Below, piece by piece: positions 44,181 through 56,957 of a stretch of DNA of 64,000 nucleotides (its first letter is position 1; the number at the start of each line of letters is the position of its first letter). The position numbers were made by a program, and so were the translations under genes. Location of the stretch: assembly GCA_009363875.1 (NCBI GenBank), contig CM018693.1:107400362-107464361 (forward strand), read 5' to 3'. The notes below the pieces were generated by a model. That model saw only the letters and a program-made list of their open reading frames with translations. It had not been told where the DNA came from and did not search any database. This DNA is from Mikania micrantha (Eukaryota; Streptophyta; Magnoliopsida; Asterales; Asteraceae).

Positions 44181-45233
44181 GAGTTTTTGGACCACCGCCC
44201 CATCGCCCTCATCTTCTCATTTGCAGGTTTTTAAGGTCATCCATGGCTTCCCATTTCTCAACAACAACTCGATTTAAACATTAGACAAACCCTAATCTCG
44301 ATTGTATGTTCTAAACACAAGTACATCACGTTTTTTAGTAAAACCGAACTAAAAACTTCAGATGTACCTCAATTTGTCGATCCAGCGCTAGATTTTTTTG
44401 TACTTTCTGATTCTCCTTGATCTTGTGGTCGTTTAGGGCCAAGAATCACGCAAATCCGCCAAGGAACGAGCTCAAAAAGCTAGAGAGAAGTTGGGTGTTA
44501 TGTGGGTGACGAAAATGGACTTAGAGAGAGAAAGGGTTTGTGAGTTATGAGGAAAAAGAGAAGAATCCTTCTCCTTATATCGCGTGTCTTCCACCGTGTG
44601 CTCGGACTCGTTTTTATCGCGTAAACAAAATAAAATGTTCGGTTTTCCTCGTAAACTATTTTTAAAATAAAACACCTTTAAATAACTATGTCTCGTGATA
44701 ATAAAATGATTTTAATTAATGTTGCGTCATAAAACATTTTCGAATACGAGAGTATAGTAAAACCGTTTCATTTCAGATTCGTTAAATTAATTCTTTAAGT
44801 AAAATAACTTGTTCGAATTTGTGTTAGGTTGTGATTCCTAATAAATATTTTTAGTTTATTTTTCTTATTTTATTAACAATAAATATTATTTAATTATCTC
44901 GTCGAAACGCGTTACTCGCGTACGTATTCGTAAAGATCGTCACTTTTACGAATCCAACGCTCGTATCGTATTTCGATTCGATTTACTTTTAGGGAATATT
45001 ATTTCAGAATATTATTCTTAATAATTATATTCGTGTGAATCGTCACCCACGCGAATACCTTTGTTAAGTTAATATTTCTGAATTTATATTCGCGTTTAAG
45101 TTGTGTTCGTAACCTCACCATCGCGTAGTTAATTTCAATTATATCCCCATTATTTATTAACTTTAATATTATCAATTCCCAATCCAAAACCCACTAAACC
45201 CAAGTCACTGACACATCCATGATAGACCGAAAT

Positions 45234-45295
45234 ATGCATATGTATAGGGCATATGTAAGGGTCAGTTGCAACTGCCCTAGCCACCGTCCCACCGC
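45234..45295 (-). other. TATAGGGC / CCCACCGC motif in D
   Basis: The plus strand has TATGTATAGGGCATATG followed by GCCCTAGCCACCGTCCCACC. TAGGGC and GCCCTA can pair. See findings. Confidence 0.5.
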
Positions 45296-45611
45296 TATTT
45301 CGATAAACCATGATCATGTGTCCTTGACTATGTTTAGCAACCAAACCAGTAACAACCAACTCCCAATTTCATTCAAAACCATAATCCATAATCTGTGAAT
45401 GTAACTGCGATGAACTCTCTGGTTCTGTTTAGTTGAGTTACAACTAAACTTCCCATGGTTTACGCGTATAATATGTTCTAAACATGTATACCAGTAACAG
45501 TGATAATCATCAAATAATGTGTCAATATTAATAATTACAAAAATCTAAGGTCGTAACAGTACAATCGTACGGATGTACGGACAACCGGAAGTACAGTGAT
45601 GTTACACTCAT

Positions 45612-46252
45612 TCCAAGGGTTCACAGGAAAGCATAACAGGTCCATCGGTAGATTTGGATTTATACGAAATGCTTTCCTAGACAGAACTCCCCAAAGTACA
45701 GGTATTCCCTCTTCCAGATTGTATGTGTTTCCTAATCACTAATTTGAACCTAAAGACTATTGACGAGATTCAAAGATTTAATTAAACTTGTAAGTCTGAT
45801 AGCAGTCTTCGTAGTGACGATCCTCTTGCAAGACGTAAGAAAGGGTGTCAAGAAATTTCGAACCCTAAGTCTAGTGTGTGAATACTAAGATATCATGAAC
45901 TAGGTACAAACATTTGACCTATCAAATAAGTAGTCAAGTAGCACGTCATAGTCATATAATCAAATTTGACCTATCATAGCAACTACAAAGTTCAAATTAC
46001 ATATCATGGCCTAGCATGGCAACTATAGAGTTCAAATAACATTTCATGGCCTAGCATGACAACTATAGAGTTCAAATAACAATTCATGGCCTAGCATGGC
46101 AACCATGTAGTTCAAACCGAGAGTTTATAACCTAATCATGGCAATTATCAAGTTCAAACTTAGAGTTCATTACCTAGTCATTCTATGGTTATAGTCTAGG
46201 TCATTATTTCTTAATAACCTAATTATCTATAACACAGGCTCTGATACCAATC
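45612..46252 (-). mobile_element. C internal region, 5' side, with 40-bp repeats and primer site
   Basis: Non-coding. A 40-bp repeat carrying CATGGCCTAGCATG starts at 46005, 46045 and 46085, with degenerate neighbours from about 45960 to 46160. The minus-strand primer site TGGTATCAGAGCC (46237-46249) lies three bases from the next LTR, fixing C's orientation. Confidence 0.75.
46237..46249 (-). other. Primer-binding site of C
   Basis: Plus strand GGCTCTGATACCA, the exact complement of the B site TGGTATCAGAGCC. Confidence 0.9.
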
Positions 46253-49079
46253 TGTAACACCCCGACCAATGGCGGAATCATCGGAGCGTACACGAAGTGT
46301 AGATTGTTTAAAAGCACATGGTGTTTATTGTAATGAGTTCAAACCATTTGCTATCATAAATTCAAACTTAACATTAAAACATCCATTAACATAATAAAAG
46401 GAAATACTAAATCAAACAATCAAATTCTAAACATAACAATAAAACTAAATCCAATCTCTTTGCATTCCTAAGTAGTGTTTCCACCTGAAACATGTCTAAA
46501 TAAAAGGTCAACTATAAAGTTGGTGAGCTTCACAGGTTTTTAGCACACACACCAAAATATTTGAATAAAATGTTTATAAATGTTATAAGTAATATGTGTA
46601 ATCAAGCAATATGAACATACAATATTGAATTAGTAAATAAAACAGATCAACTAATGTTAACAGAATAATGTTTGACCATGGTAAGCATTGCAATGCTTGA
46701 ACTAATAACTATCACTGTTGGCTTCCCCCGAAAGGTAAATCAAACACAGTGGAATGGCCGGTCAATAGATATATCATAGTCACTAGGGGTGATCAATGCT
46801 AAATGTTAACTAAAGTTCAATATGTATAATGTCATAAACTTGTTTCACATAAATTGTTTAAAAGATTTGATAACATGTTTCACCCTAAATAATAAAATCA
46901 TAAAAAGGGGCTATGAAGACTCACCTTGTGTGATAAGCTAGTCGTTGCTAATAAATAACAAATATGTAATCCAAGTAGTATCCCACGCAAAGCAATCAAC
47001 CTATATTGTGAATTCAAGTATAAATTATAATTTCTATGAAATTTCTAATATAAATATAATATTATGATTTCATGTATAAATGTTTACAATTTAATATATA
47101 TATATATATATATATAATAGATATATGTATATATATCCATATTTTGTTCAAAAGAATTATATAAGTATAGACTTATATAATTCTTTTAAATTTTTATGAT
47201 TTAAATTAAATAAATTTTACTATTAAATTCATCATAAAATAATAGTATAGATTTCTTATTACTTTAAAGAAAATTGTATGTTAAACCAATTAATTCAACT
47301 TATAAACAATTTAAGATGAATTAATAATATATTAATTTGTTATAATACTTACATTGTTATTTATTTAAAAAAATATCATTAAAAATATTTTCTTTGTAAT
47401 TTCGTAAACCTTAAAAATTAAATGTATGACTTTACTAACTCAAAAATTATATAAAACATTTTCTATGTTAAACTAATTTCATAAATTTAATACGTGTGAT
47501 TTAAAATTACCATTTGTTTTTCAAAAAAAAATCTAGTTGATATCTTATTCTTAAAATTAATACACTTTTGTAAAGAATTAATTAAATAGATAAATAATTA
47601 AACTAAGTAAATAAATAGTTATTTACTTAATTATTTATTTATTAATTTATTTTTTTTAAAGAAGTAAATAATTAAATGAATAAATACTACATAAACTAAA
47701 TATAACTTTTATATATCTAATGAAATAAATTAAATAAATAAACTGAATAATATATTTATTATATATATTTTTTTTTTCAAATTAATAGTTTTTTTTTAAG
47801 TTTATAAAAAAATTAGGTGAAATAAGAATTTAGAAATGATTAATAATTAAAAAGTTATAAAATGAATTAAAAAAAAAAACTGGTCCACCTGCGGTTACCG
47901 GGTCTCGAACCCCCGACCCTTCAATCTAAATCACAGCCACCTACCGTTCTAAAGGCTTTAGCCGCTACTGTTTTCCATTTTAATTATACTTAACCTGATT
48001 CCCTGCGTTTCCCCCAATTCCATTTATAAAGAAACCGTAACCCTAGAACTTATTTCATTCAAATTCGATCGATTCACCATTCGATCATTGATATAAGTTT
48101 AGGGCTTTTGTTAAGGGTTTAAAACCGAACATGTGGGTGTATAAAATGATTACCTTTGTTGTGATTTGATGTGATTTCGAGTAATGGACAGAGAGCGACA
48201 AGGAACGAGTTGCAGGTCTTGATTTGCGATCCTAAGGAGCTTTAGGAGGTGTTTTGATTGCACAGATCGATTCGTGAATGCTAATGAGATGTGTGGGTTG
48301 ATTTAATTTGATTTTTATGCTCGTTTATATAGATTTTAACACACACGATCGAATCCGGTTTATTAGGAACGAATTTCGTTTTGATTCTTGACTTATTCGA
48401 CTATTTGGTTGATGTTAACGATTCCACGAAGTTCGTAGGTGATAAAGATCCGAACTTTATTGATTTTTCTAGCTTGATTTGGCTAAAATCGCGACATGGG
48501 TTGTGATTGAGTCAACCGGGTATCCATGGAGGAAAGTGGGCGAGGAAGATAACTACTATGGGGTCTTGACAATTCTGGTCCTTCAATGTTTTCTTTACAA
48601 TCTCAGTTTTAATTTTGACAGTTTTGGTCCCCATTGTTTTATTAAAGGAATTTATTAAATCTTACTAACTTACTATGATTTATAAAAACTTTCTAATTTA
48701 TTAACAACTCATTTGTATAAAATCTTTATAATATTTTGACATAATATATATTTGTACCAACTTATTCTTATAAACCTTTGTTTTCAAGGAGTTTGACTAT
48801 TAACACAAGCTACGATTTGTCACGTTTTCGTGATCAATATTTTGTTAAGGATTATAGTCTTACATTTGATTAGGTTTAGTCAAAGTTGTTCTATAGTATC
48901 ATGGGTTTATTCATTATCTCAATAGGGTATAACTATATGTTGTATTCTTAGAGATATTATTTTACATGGTAGCTAGCTACAAGAATCGTGTAGCTTTGCA
49001 ATTGGTTTGTAATAAACATTAAGGATTTTATTACCGTTATGTTTGTTGAATCTAGCAAGCCCAAAAGAAGATGATAACA
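46253..49079 (-). mobile_element. Right LTR of C (5' LTR in element sense, 2827 bp)
   Basis: TGTAACACCCC..GATGATAACA. Uninterrupted copy of 14000-16183 plus 39602-40243, including the tRNA-like segment on minus (47881-47967) with its adjoining T run. It shows the empty site of B. Confidence 0.75.
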
Positions 49080-51000
49080 ACTCACTCTCCCGTATTTTAG
49101 TTTATTTACTTATTGATTTCTCTTAATTTCTTGCTAGAGTATTCTACCATTTATTGACAATGCTTATGTATAGGGTATATGTAGGGCGAACCCAGCCACC
49201 ACATTGTCAATATTTGGTAGTTTTTCTCAAGTCAAATCCTATGGCAATTTCTATCCCACTAAGTTCATTATTTTAATTCATTAGGATTTGTATTTATTTT
49301 GGTGTCTTGAATTAATGTAGTAGAGTGAGGGTGAGCGAGGAATATGTTTTGATTCTTAATGTGAATGTTTTGTTGTTTGTGATCAATTGAAAGGATGTCA
49401 AATGATATAATCTTCAAATTCCTTTATACCATATATAAATGGGTTTAGGAATTCAGATCACAAGAAGCCAAATCTAAAATCACAACTTGTGATTTTGGGA
49501 ATTTGTGAGTTATGTATTAGAATTAGATCTCAACTCCTAGTCACGAAATACTATCAAAGATTTAGCATCATAGGTTGACGTTTAAATTTAAAGTTTGATG
49601 TTTGAAGGATTTCCAACTAACAACTTACGTGCTCATCTTTCGTGTATTCATTGCAATAATGTTGAATGACAATAGTCTAGTTGTCTTGGTATGAGAATAA
49701 TTACTTAGACTTTTGATTGGTTTGGTGTAAGATACACACCTAGTCTTAGTATGCAAGAATTTATTTATTCAACTACTAGCTATGACTAAGATTACCTTAT
49801 TGATACACTCAAATTTATGAAACCTAACATTGGTCAAGCTTTCGATGCTACTCCCAAAATATGGTTGGTGTTTATATATAGGGTATACCGCAGCCAACCC
49901 ACCACACCAACACTACTTTGAAAGCATACCAATCACCTACCAATACAACACAACCTTTCTAATGAAAATGTTTTGAGTTTTAGTTCAATATGCTTGATTT
50001 TGTTTGAGTTTACATTCGAAGATTACTACAATAGTGTACCTTGTTTTGTATTTGTAGGATTTACATGTACCGCAAATTCTCGTTCCGTGTGCACCCGTAA
50101 CGAAAATTTGCCTTGCATGTTTACCCTACTTTATGAACGTGGTACATAATCGAGCTAATATCGAATGCAAACTAGTCTTGTCTATGTTGTAGTATACAAG
50201 ACGACTAGTACGACCATTCCACAATCGAATAGGTTGAAGAATTTTGTTTTGTAAAACCGTAATTGGTACAGTTGACTTTTGTAAGAATGTGATAAAAGTT
50301 TTCGTATTCATATGATGTTTGGCGTAACAAGCTTTAACCTACTAGGTTATTACAAGTCCGTCACATAGTACTCAAACTTGACTAGTTCAAAATAGTGGGT
50401 GTATCGTGATTTCAAAATTTGCATTCTTTTTGCAATGAAATCTAATGTTTGTAAGTATTATTGTATGTAATAAGATGTTTGTGACATTATGATACTTAAA
50501 TTAGTATGATAAGTGTACATTATAACTCATAATATCATAATATGTTGTTTATAAATATGAAGTATAACATAAGACTTCTTATAACTTTGGATTAAGATGA
50601 TAATAAATATCACCAATCATAAGTTTATATATCTTAGGATCCTATAGTTGAATAATAAATGTTTATCAGACATTATAAAACTTTAGTTTAAAATGATATA
50701 TGTATATATCATTGTTCATAAGCATAACATCTTTGTGTTCTTAGATTTGTTGTTCAAGTGTGATGCCTATAAAAAGAAAACGTTAAGTGCGTGATCCAAG
50801 ATTCAAAGGAAAAGGGTCAGAACTAAATCTTATGACATGATGCATACAAGGTTCAAGATAGAATTAGAGAGTTCAAATGAAAGTTCAATCACAAAGAAAT
50901 ACTTGGATGCATTCCTAAAGGAACACTTTTGACATATCAACGTTTTTTAAGTCTAATTAACTTTCAGAAAGACATACTTTATCCTATGGTTCATACTCAT
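49080..51000 (-). mobile_element. Second copy of the C internal region
   Basis: Matches 40244-42172 closely, including both TATAGGG motifs (49161-49205, 49867-49908), up to the CTCAT junction with D-type sequence. Confidence 0.7.
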
Positions 51001-51603
51001 TGTAACACCCCGACCGATGGCGGAAACGTCGGGATGCCATGAGGGATGTGTAGATTGTTCAAAAGCTCGTGGGCATCTAAATCAAATCATCATATATCAT
51101 TCAATCAACCAAAATAAGTACATACAAAAATCATGTCTAACATGAATTAGTTACATCAATTACAAAAAGAATTAGTTATCTAACTAAATTCAATTTGCCA
51201 GAAATTCAGTTAATTAGCTAAGTCCAAGATCGTATATGATGACGTCCAAAAGTTTGAGTTCTTCATCCTCAACCTAATTTGCTTCATTACCTGAAACATG
51301 TAGGAAAATCAAGTGTCAACTACTAAGTAGTTGGTGAGTAATCATAAGTTTTTATACTTTAAAAAGGTTTTAATAAATGAGTATAAAAGCTTGTATGTTG
51401 AAAAGATTTTATAAAAAGTTTAGATAAAATAAGTATAAGAACTTATGGTCTTTCTAAGAAAATCCACAAGAGTACCTGCATGAGATAATCCAACACATCT
51501 CCAAACTCAACAATCAAACACATACACACCACATAATCACATACCCAATCAGTCATATTCAATCATAGATAATCATAATCAATCATAAATAATCAACCAC
51601 ATA
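51001..51603 (-). mobile_element. Truncated second copy of LTR D
   Basis: TGTAACACCCCGACCGATGG onward matches 42173-42782, then diverges after AATCAACCACATA. Same junction with C as the full D, so both came from one insertion followed by duplication. Confidence 0.8.
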
Positions 51604-51667
51604 GATAATCATAATCAATCATATTGATATGACTTGTTTATTTTCCTTAAGTCATATTCTCAATTTA
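51604..51667. other. Junction sequence between D copy and PIF/Harbinger element
   Basis: 64 bp of AT-rich sequence, partly repeating AATCATAATCAATCATA. Ends with the TTA duplication. Origin unclear. Confidence 0.4.
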
Positions 51668-53016
51668 GGGGCTGTTTGGTAGCCACTTAATGGGTCTGAA
51701 TCTGAACCATTCAGATTCAGACCGTTTGTTTGGGACATCTGAACGAAAAAAAAATCTGAATGGAGGTTTGAATGGTTCGGATCTTGAACCAAGTCTGAAT
51801 AGGTCTGAATGGGGAAAATGGAGAAAAAAGAATGTTGTGTCCCGTCTTTCCTTCACTTCAGCTTCCTCCTCCCCACCCCTATCTCGGCGCCGCTCAACCA
51901 ACAGCCTACTGCACCACCGCCGCTCGACCCCACCGCCTACCGGACCGCCATTCGACGCCACCGCATCAAAGCATCAGGAGGCGATCGTTTGATGCTCGAC
52001 CATTTGATGCTCGGAGTGTGCGACAGTAGACGAATGCGATGGGAGGCGGGATGTCGAAGACAGGTTGCGAAGGCGGCGACTGGAGCGGCGACGGGTGGCG
52101 GCGACGGGAGGCGGCAGCGGCGATGCTCAAGTAGTCGACCGACGGGATGGGTTTGAACTTTTTTTTAGGGTTTTTCAATTAAAAGGGTTTTTTTTCATTC
52201 ACATGATAAAACAAACACCACCACTTATGTAACACCAGTGCCGAACGCGTGCCGGAACAGTGATCGTAACAGTAAACATGTACAGTAACTCAGGTACACA
52301 TTTCATGAAACTATGTTTAAACTATTGATGCATTGGATTAACATGAAACTATTAAACGATTGCCTGAATCTGACTGAAATCTTAGGATTTAACAGTCAGA
52401 AAACATGTCAGACAACACAGTGTTGAAGCATAAATGCTTTATGTGATATTACTTGGTGTAAACGTATGTGAGGTTAAACAAAACAAAATCTTAACGGTTG
52501 TCGTTTCCGAATGCTAAACTGACGTGTTATTCGTACAGGTGACGATCTGTACGAATGATTCTGATAGTTTAACGTTCTGAAATAATGACTTAACATTAGA
52601 AAACAAGAATCAGAAAGCCAAACCATTGACGTGTTCGTTCGAATGACGATTCGAACGAATACGCGCGATGGCGACGCGATCTGACGAAACGAAAACAAAA
52701 ACGAATAACGATTCGATCGATCATAAATTTAAGGAAATAAAATATTTCCTATTTTACAATTTTGAAACTCATCATAAAATAAATTAAACCAAACTATTTT
52801 ATTAAATCACGAATGAATTAAACGAAACGCGTAAAATACTAAAATTCGATAAATAAACTAACTAAACGACATTTAAAATAATTTTTTTAGAAATAAATGG
52901 CATTCGAATCGTTAAAATAAACTTATTTTATTTTATTTACGAAAAACGCGCATAAAGTGCCGGATACGCGACAAGAATACGAACCGAGCAACCGAAACGA
53001 ACCCGGATACCTGTTG

Positions 53017-53031
53017 GAGTATATAAACACC
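53017..53031 (+). promoter_or_regulatory. TATA box of F'
   Basis: GAGTATATAAACACC, followed 35-50 bp later by TCTCTCTCTC leader sequence. Confidence 0.6.
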
Positions 53032-53409
53032 AATTGCCTCATTTATTTCATTTTTATACAATCTCTCTCTCACACATTCTCTCAACTCGTCACCACCACC
53101 ATCACTCAAGAATCCAACTTCAAGCCACGAGATCTCCCTCAATTCTTGACGGAATCGCGTGATTCTTGCGCCTAAACGACCATCTCGAAGCCCTTTACAA
53201 GGAAGTACAGTTGATCTGAGAGTTTGTCCAGCCGATTTCGAGGTATGATACAAGAAAGGTTATGGAAATTAGGGTTTTCTATGGTTTGCTCGACCACACA
53301 CACAAACGACCGGCCAAAACTCTAAATCATCTTCACCATGATCACGAGGAGCTGAACTGTTGATGGCTACACCACGAGGACGACCAGATCGAAGGTAGAA
53401 TCGAATGGC

Positions 53410-53760
53410 AGTGGGAGTACATAGGGTTCGTGAGATGCACATGGCCGAACCCTGTAAGGGTGGCCGAACCATTTGAGCCAAACCCTATGGTGCTGCATTC
53501 AGCTCAACGAACCTCAACATGAACTGGCCGAACCTTTGGTGTCCCAACTTGATGCGCGAACCTTCCTCATGCAGTGAACCTTCCTTCTACCGAACCCTTG
53601 GTTCGTGGTCACCATCAGCCGAACCCTTTTAGGGTTGTCGAACTCTAGCCAGTGGCGAACCTCACATGACACGAACCTGTAGACTGCATAGGAGCCGAAC
53701 CTGTGTGCCCATCCTAACTTGGCCGAACCCTCGTGCAGGTCCCAGCACCGAACCCTTGAT
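53410..53760 (+). repeat. CCGAACC short-motif array in F'
   Basis: About fifteen CCGAACC(C/T) copies at 15-35 bp spacing, downstream of the leader donor-like site, as in F (CGAATG) and D (GGTTCG). Confidence 0.7.
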
Positions 53761-53797
53761 CCTATAGCTAAAGAAATGAACATTGTTGGAGATTTAT

Positions 53798-54040
53798 GAG
53801 ACTTGAATGCTTAGACTTGTGAGACTTTATACTTCAACATGAGACTTGAATGCTTAGACTTGTGAAACTTTATACTTTAAACATTGTTGATGTTTCGTGA
53901 GACTTGAATGCTTAGACTTGTGAGACATTATGCTTCAAACATGAGACTTGAATGCTTAGACTTGTGGGAATTTATACTTCAAACGTGAGACTTGAATACT
54001 TATACTTGAGAAACTTGATACTATGAACTTGAGACTTGAT
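53798..54040 (+). repeat. 43-44 bp tandem repeat in F'
   Basis: GAGACTTGAATGCTTAGACT begins at about 53798, 53841, 53899 and 53943, with a decayed copy after that. One unit carries an extra 14 bp. Confidence 0.8.
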
Positions 54041-54129
54041 GCAAACATATGGGATTCATGATGAAACATTGTATGAACACTTGAATTGTATGCTTGAAAC
54101 TACTACTTGCGCATGAAACATGGTACATA

Positions 54130-54600
54130 TATCTAATCATAGGCTACGTAATGGCTAAACTACTGGTAATCCAGAGCTTGTACCTATGGATTGAGATATA
54201 TGTAAAACATAAACGTAACGAGACTAAGCTATTACCTATATAAGAGACATGTAATGGCTAAACTACTGGTAATCCAGAGCTTTTGTCTGCTTATATGAGG
54301 TATGTAATTGCTAAACATAAACATTGCGATGCTAAGCTATTATCTATATAAGAGACATGTAATGGCTAAACTACTGGTAATCCAGAGCTTTTGTTTGCTT
54401 ATATGAGAATATGTAATTGCTGGAATTACTTGTGTATGCATGGCTTGTGTCTATATATGAGATATGTAATTGCTAATCTACTGGTAAACCAGAGCTTTTA
54501 TCTTGTATAGGAGACACGTAATTGCTAGACTAAGCTTAACTAATCGGTGAGCTACGTAATTGCTAAACTACTGCTAGTGCAGAGCTTGTACTCACGTATG
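54130..54600 (+). repeat. Diverged tandem repeat in F'
   Basis: Repeating AATGGCTAAACTACTGGTAA..CCAGAGCTT..TATATGAGATATGTAAT units of roughly 50-110 bp. Not found in F. Confidence 0.75.
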
Positions 54601-55430
54601 GGATTAGGGACAGCTAAACTATGTGCGTGTGAAACTTGATGCTTGATAAACATACATTGAAACTAACACTTGTAAACAATATAGACTTGTAAACTTTGAA
54701 ACAGACAACAAAAGCTTTGATGAGGAATGGGTTGATTGGTAGGTAAAATGCTTAATTATTATTAACAACAGTGTCATATCTGGATTAGTATGTGGTGGGA
54801 TGTTGGCTAGGGCTTGTCCCTTACATATGCCCTATATATAAGCATACCGATTTGGATATTACATGTGGAGTTAATGAGGTTAAGGTTTTATCGAAGGAGG
54901 TTTGTTAAACTATTTTAAACTTATAAACTTTATGAACTCACCAACCATTGTGTTGACCTTGTTTTCTTACATGCATTCTCAGGTGATGAACATGTTTAAT
55001 CTAAGGCTTATGGATTGCATACTAGGCGGCCCAGATAGAGGACGTAGTAGACTTTTGAGAAGCACATCTTTGGTTGATGATACATATTATTTTTGATATC
55101 TTGTACATATGCAAGATATAAACATGTTATTCTTTTGATAGGTTTACTTAGTTAAATTGCAAAACATTGATGATGTAATTTAACTTTGTAATCCTAGTTA
55201 TCATTTGATTGTGCTTTAGTTATTCTTAAACATTGATGCTATGTAAACAATCTGATCATTTTGATTATCACCCGCGATATCACGCCCCGGGAACCTTCCG
55301 CCCGACGGGGACTCCGATCCAACCCCGCCGGCTCGGGATGTGACAACTTAATGGTTCAGACCCTCTTAATCATTCAGACATCTTAACCATTCAGATCTTA
55401 ATGATTCAGACACAACCAAACGACCCCTTA

Positions 55431-55774
55431 GTGTTTCAATAATGTATTGTTTGCTATTGTTCTATCCGTTACAGAGCAATTTTGGTTCAGCCGTATTTCT
55501 TTTATGTGGTTCTTTGTATACACGGCAGGTACTCAAGGGGCTATTGGGAACGTGTGAAGAGAGTGAATCAAGGAAATTAGGATGTCAAATTGAAAAGTTG
55601 TTAAACTTACTAGTATTTGATTTTAAGACATTCGTTTATTTTCTAGTTTGAACTGGTTTAAGGATTTTGTTTATTTAAGCATTGCAACTGGATTTAATAC
55701 TTAATTATTATGTTAATTGTCTCTGACTACTGTATTGATTGACACGTCAGTGCTAACAGGGTTGGGGTGTTACA
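55431..55774 (+). mobile_element. 3' end fragment of another LTR (H)
   Basis: Ends AGGGTTGGGGTGTTACA, like the 3' ends of the gypsy LTRs here (compare GGGGGTGTGACA in A and B). Left part lost; about 340 bp remain. No primer site follows. Confidence 0.5.
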
Positions 55775-56246
55775 AAACCTCCTATCTAAACAAAAAAAAA
55801 TCAAATTTTAAAAGTTATAATTCTAAATTAAATAACACCATTGTACACTAATATAACAAACAATATCAAATTTCACACCAAAATCAAAATCAAGAGTAAT
55901 TTGTGACATGTGTTGTGACTTTTTACATCATATGTATCCTTTTAAAAATTAGATTTAAATAACATACCGGGGAGGTATTCTATTAAGAACCACTTTTATG
56001 TTAGGAACTTGAGAACTACATAATATACTTGTACATTATGCTTTAAGTTTTGTACATAGAATGGTTATTAAAAAGGGTAAAATAGGAACTTCTCATACTT
56101 TAAGGTTAAATTACCTTTATACCCCTAATAACATATGGTTCAAAATTAGTTCCTTTGGTTCTTTCATATTACATGTTAACTTAAATTACACCTTAAGAGA
56201 GTTAAATATACATTTTTTTTAAACTCAGAGACTTGAACATAAAAAC
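55775..56246. other. AT-rich intergenic stretch
   Basis: No gene, RNA or clear repeat recognised. Confidence 0.6.
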
Positions 56247-56348
56247 CAATGTTTTCAAACCCGGATCGGGCCCGCCGACCGGACTAGGAATCGGAAGCAA
56301 TAGCGGTCCGGTTATGCTTTAAAAACCCTTTCTTGGAGAAACCGGAAG

Positions 56349-56957
56349 CAGTGGCGGAGCTTGAAAACTTTGTCCAAGGGAGCCGAAAGTCATGGGGCAA
56401 AATTTTTTTTCCTTATCACTATGTTTTGGTAAAAAATTCGGGTCGACACATGATTATTCTGGTCGGGTCAAACAATTTAAAGTTTAAAATATCAAATATT
56501 TGTTCTATTCAAATATATATATATATATATATATATATGTTTGTATCAAACAAAACATAAAATGTTTAAAACGAAAAGGTGAGTACCCGGAAGAATAATC
56601 ACAATTCAACGCGACTACCTTTAAGCTCTTTGAACTCATTGATTATACACTTCGAATCAAACTTCTCAGCAATTTCCTTTGCGAAGATGATTATTAATTT
56701 ATGTAATGTTCAATAGTTAACGTCCATTTTAATTTTTAAGGCACAAAACAAGATTTAAACTCAAGATTGGCTAATGAACAAGATAACAACCGATACTGTG
56801 AACCCTTAAAGATAATATTAAAACTTACAATATTAGTTAAACTTTATTCTTTTTTAAAATCCAAGATAGCCCAAGGAATTTTATAAAGAAAAACTGAAGG
56901 GGCAGAAAAACGGCAGGGGCCGGGGGGTGCCCCGGCCCTTTAAAACCTCCGCCAATG
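56349..56957. mobile_element. hAT-like non-autonomous element (609 bp)
   Basis: Ends CAGTGGCGGAGC and CCTCCGCCAATG are imperfect inverted repeats. Flanks ACCGGAAG (56341-56348) and ACCGGATG (56958-56965) are an 8-bp duplication with one mismatch. Contains a (TA)n tract at 56513-56538. No transposase. Confidence 0.7.

Larger units (their letters stand above)
42173..45606 (-). mobile_element. Solo LTR D (3.43 kb)
   Basis: TGTAACACCCCGACCGATGG..CAGTGATGTTACA, flanked by CTCAT at 42168-42172 and 45607-45611. No internal region. On minus: TATA-like CGATATAAGG (44573-44582), CT-rich leader, donor-like GAG/GTACAT (44367), motif array, donor-like CAG/GTGAGT (43190), acceptor-like ATGTTTCAG/G (42463). 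Related to, but distinct from, F and C. Its first 600 bp recur at 51001-51603. Confidence 0.88.
52228..55345 (+). mobile_element. Solo LTR F' (3.1 kb), opposite orientation to F
   Basis: TGTAACACCAGTGCCG..GGCTCGGGATGTGACA with the ACTTA duplication at 52223-52227 and 55346-55350. Both ends are reverse complements of F's ends with substitutions. Plus-strand order: TATA (53019-53026), CT-rich leader, donor-like GAG/GTATGA (53243), CCGAACC array, two further tandem arrays, TATATA motif (54790-54850), acceptor-like TTCTCAG/G (54982). Confidence 0.92.
51668..55427. mobile_element. PIF/Harbinger non-autonomous element, split by solo LTR F'
   Basis: The left end GGGGCTGTTTGGTAG and right end CCAAACGACCCC are inverted, with TTA duplications at 51665-51667 and 55428-55430. 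Subterminal TCTGAA/TTCAGA repeats occur at both ends. Without F' it is about 640 bp. No transposase is seen; the GC-rich centre gives open frames on several strands that look fortuitous. Confidence 0.85.

Noticed and set aside
42924..45359. Small frames within LTR D
   Set aside because: Short, without motifs, and crossing the leader, array and hairpin features of an LTR.
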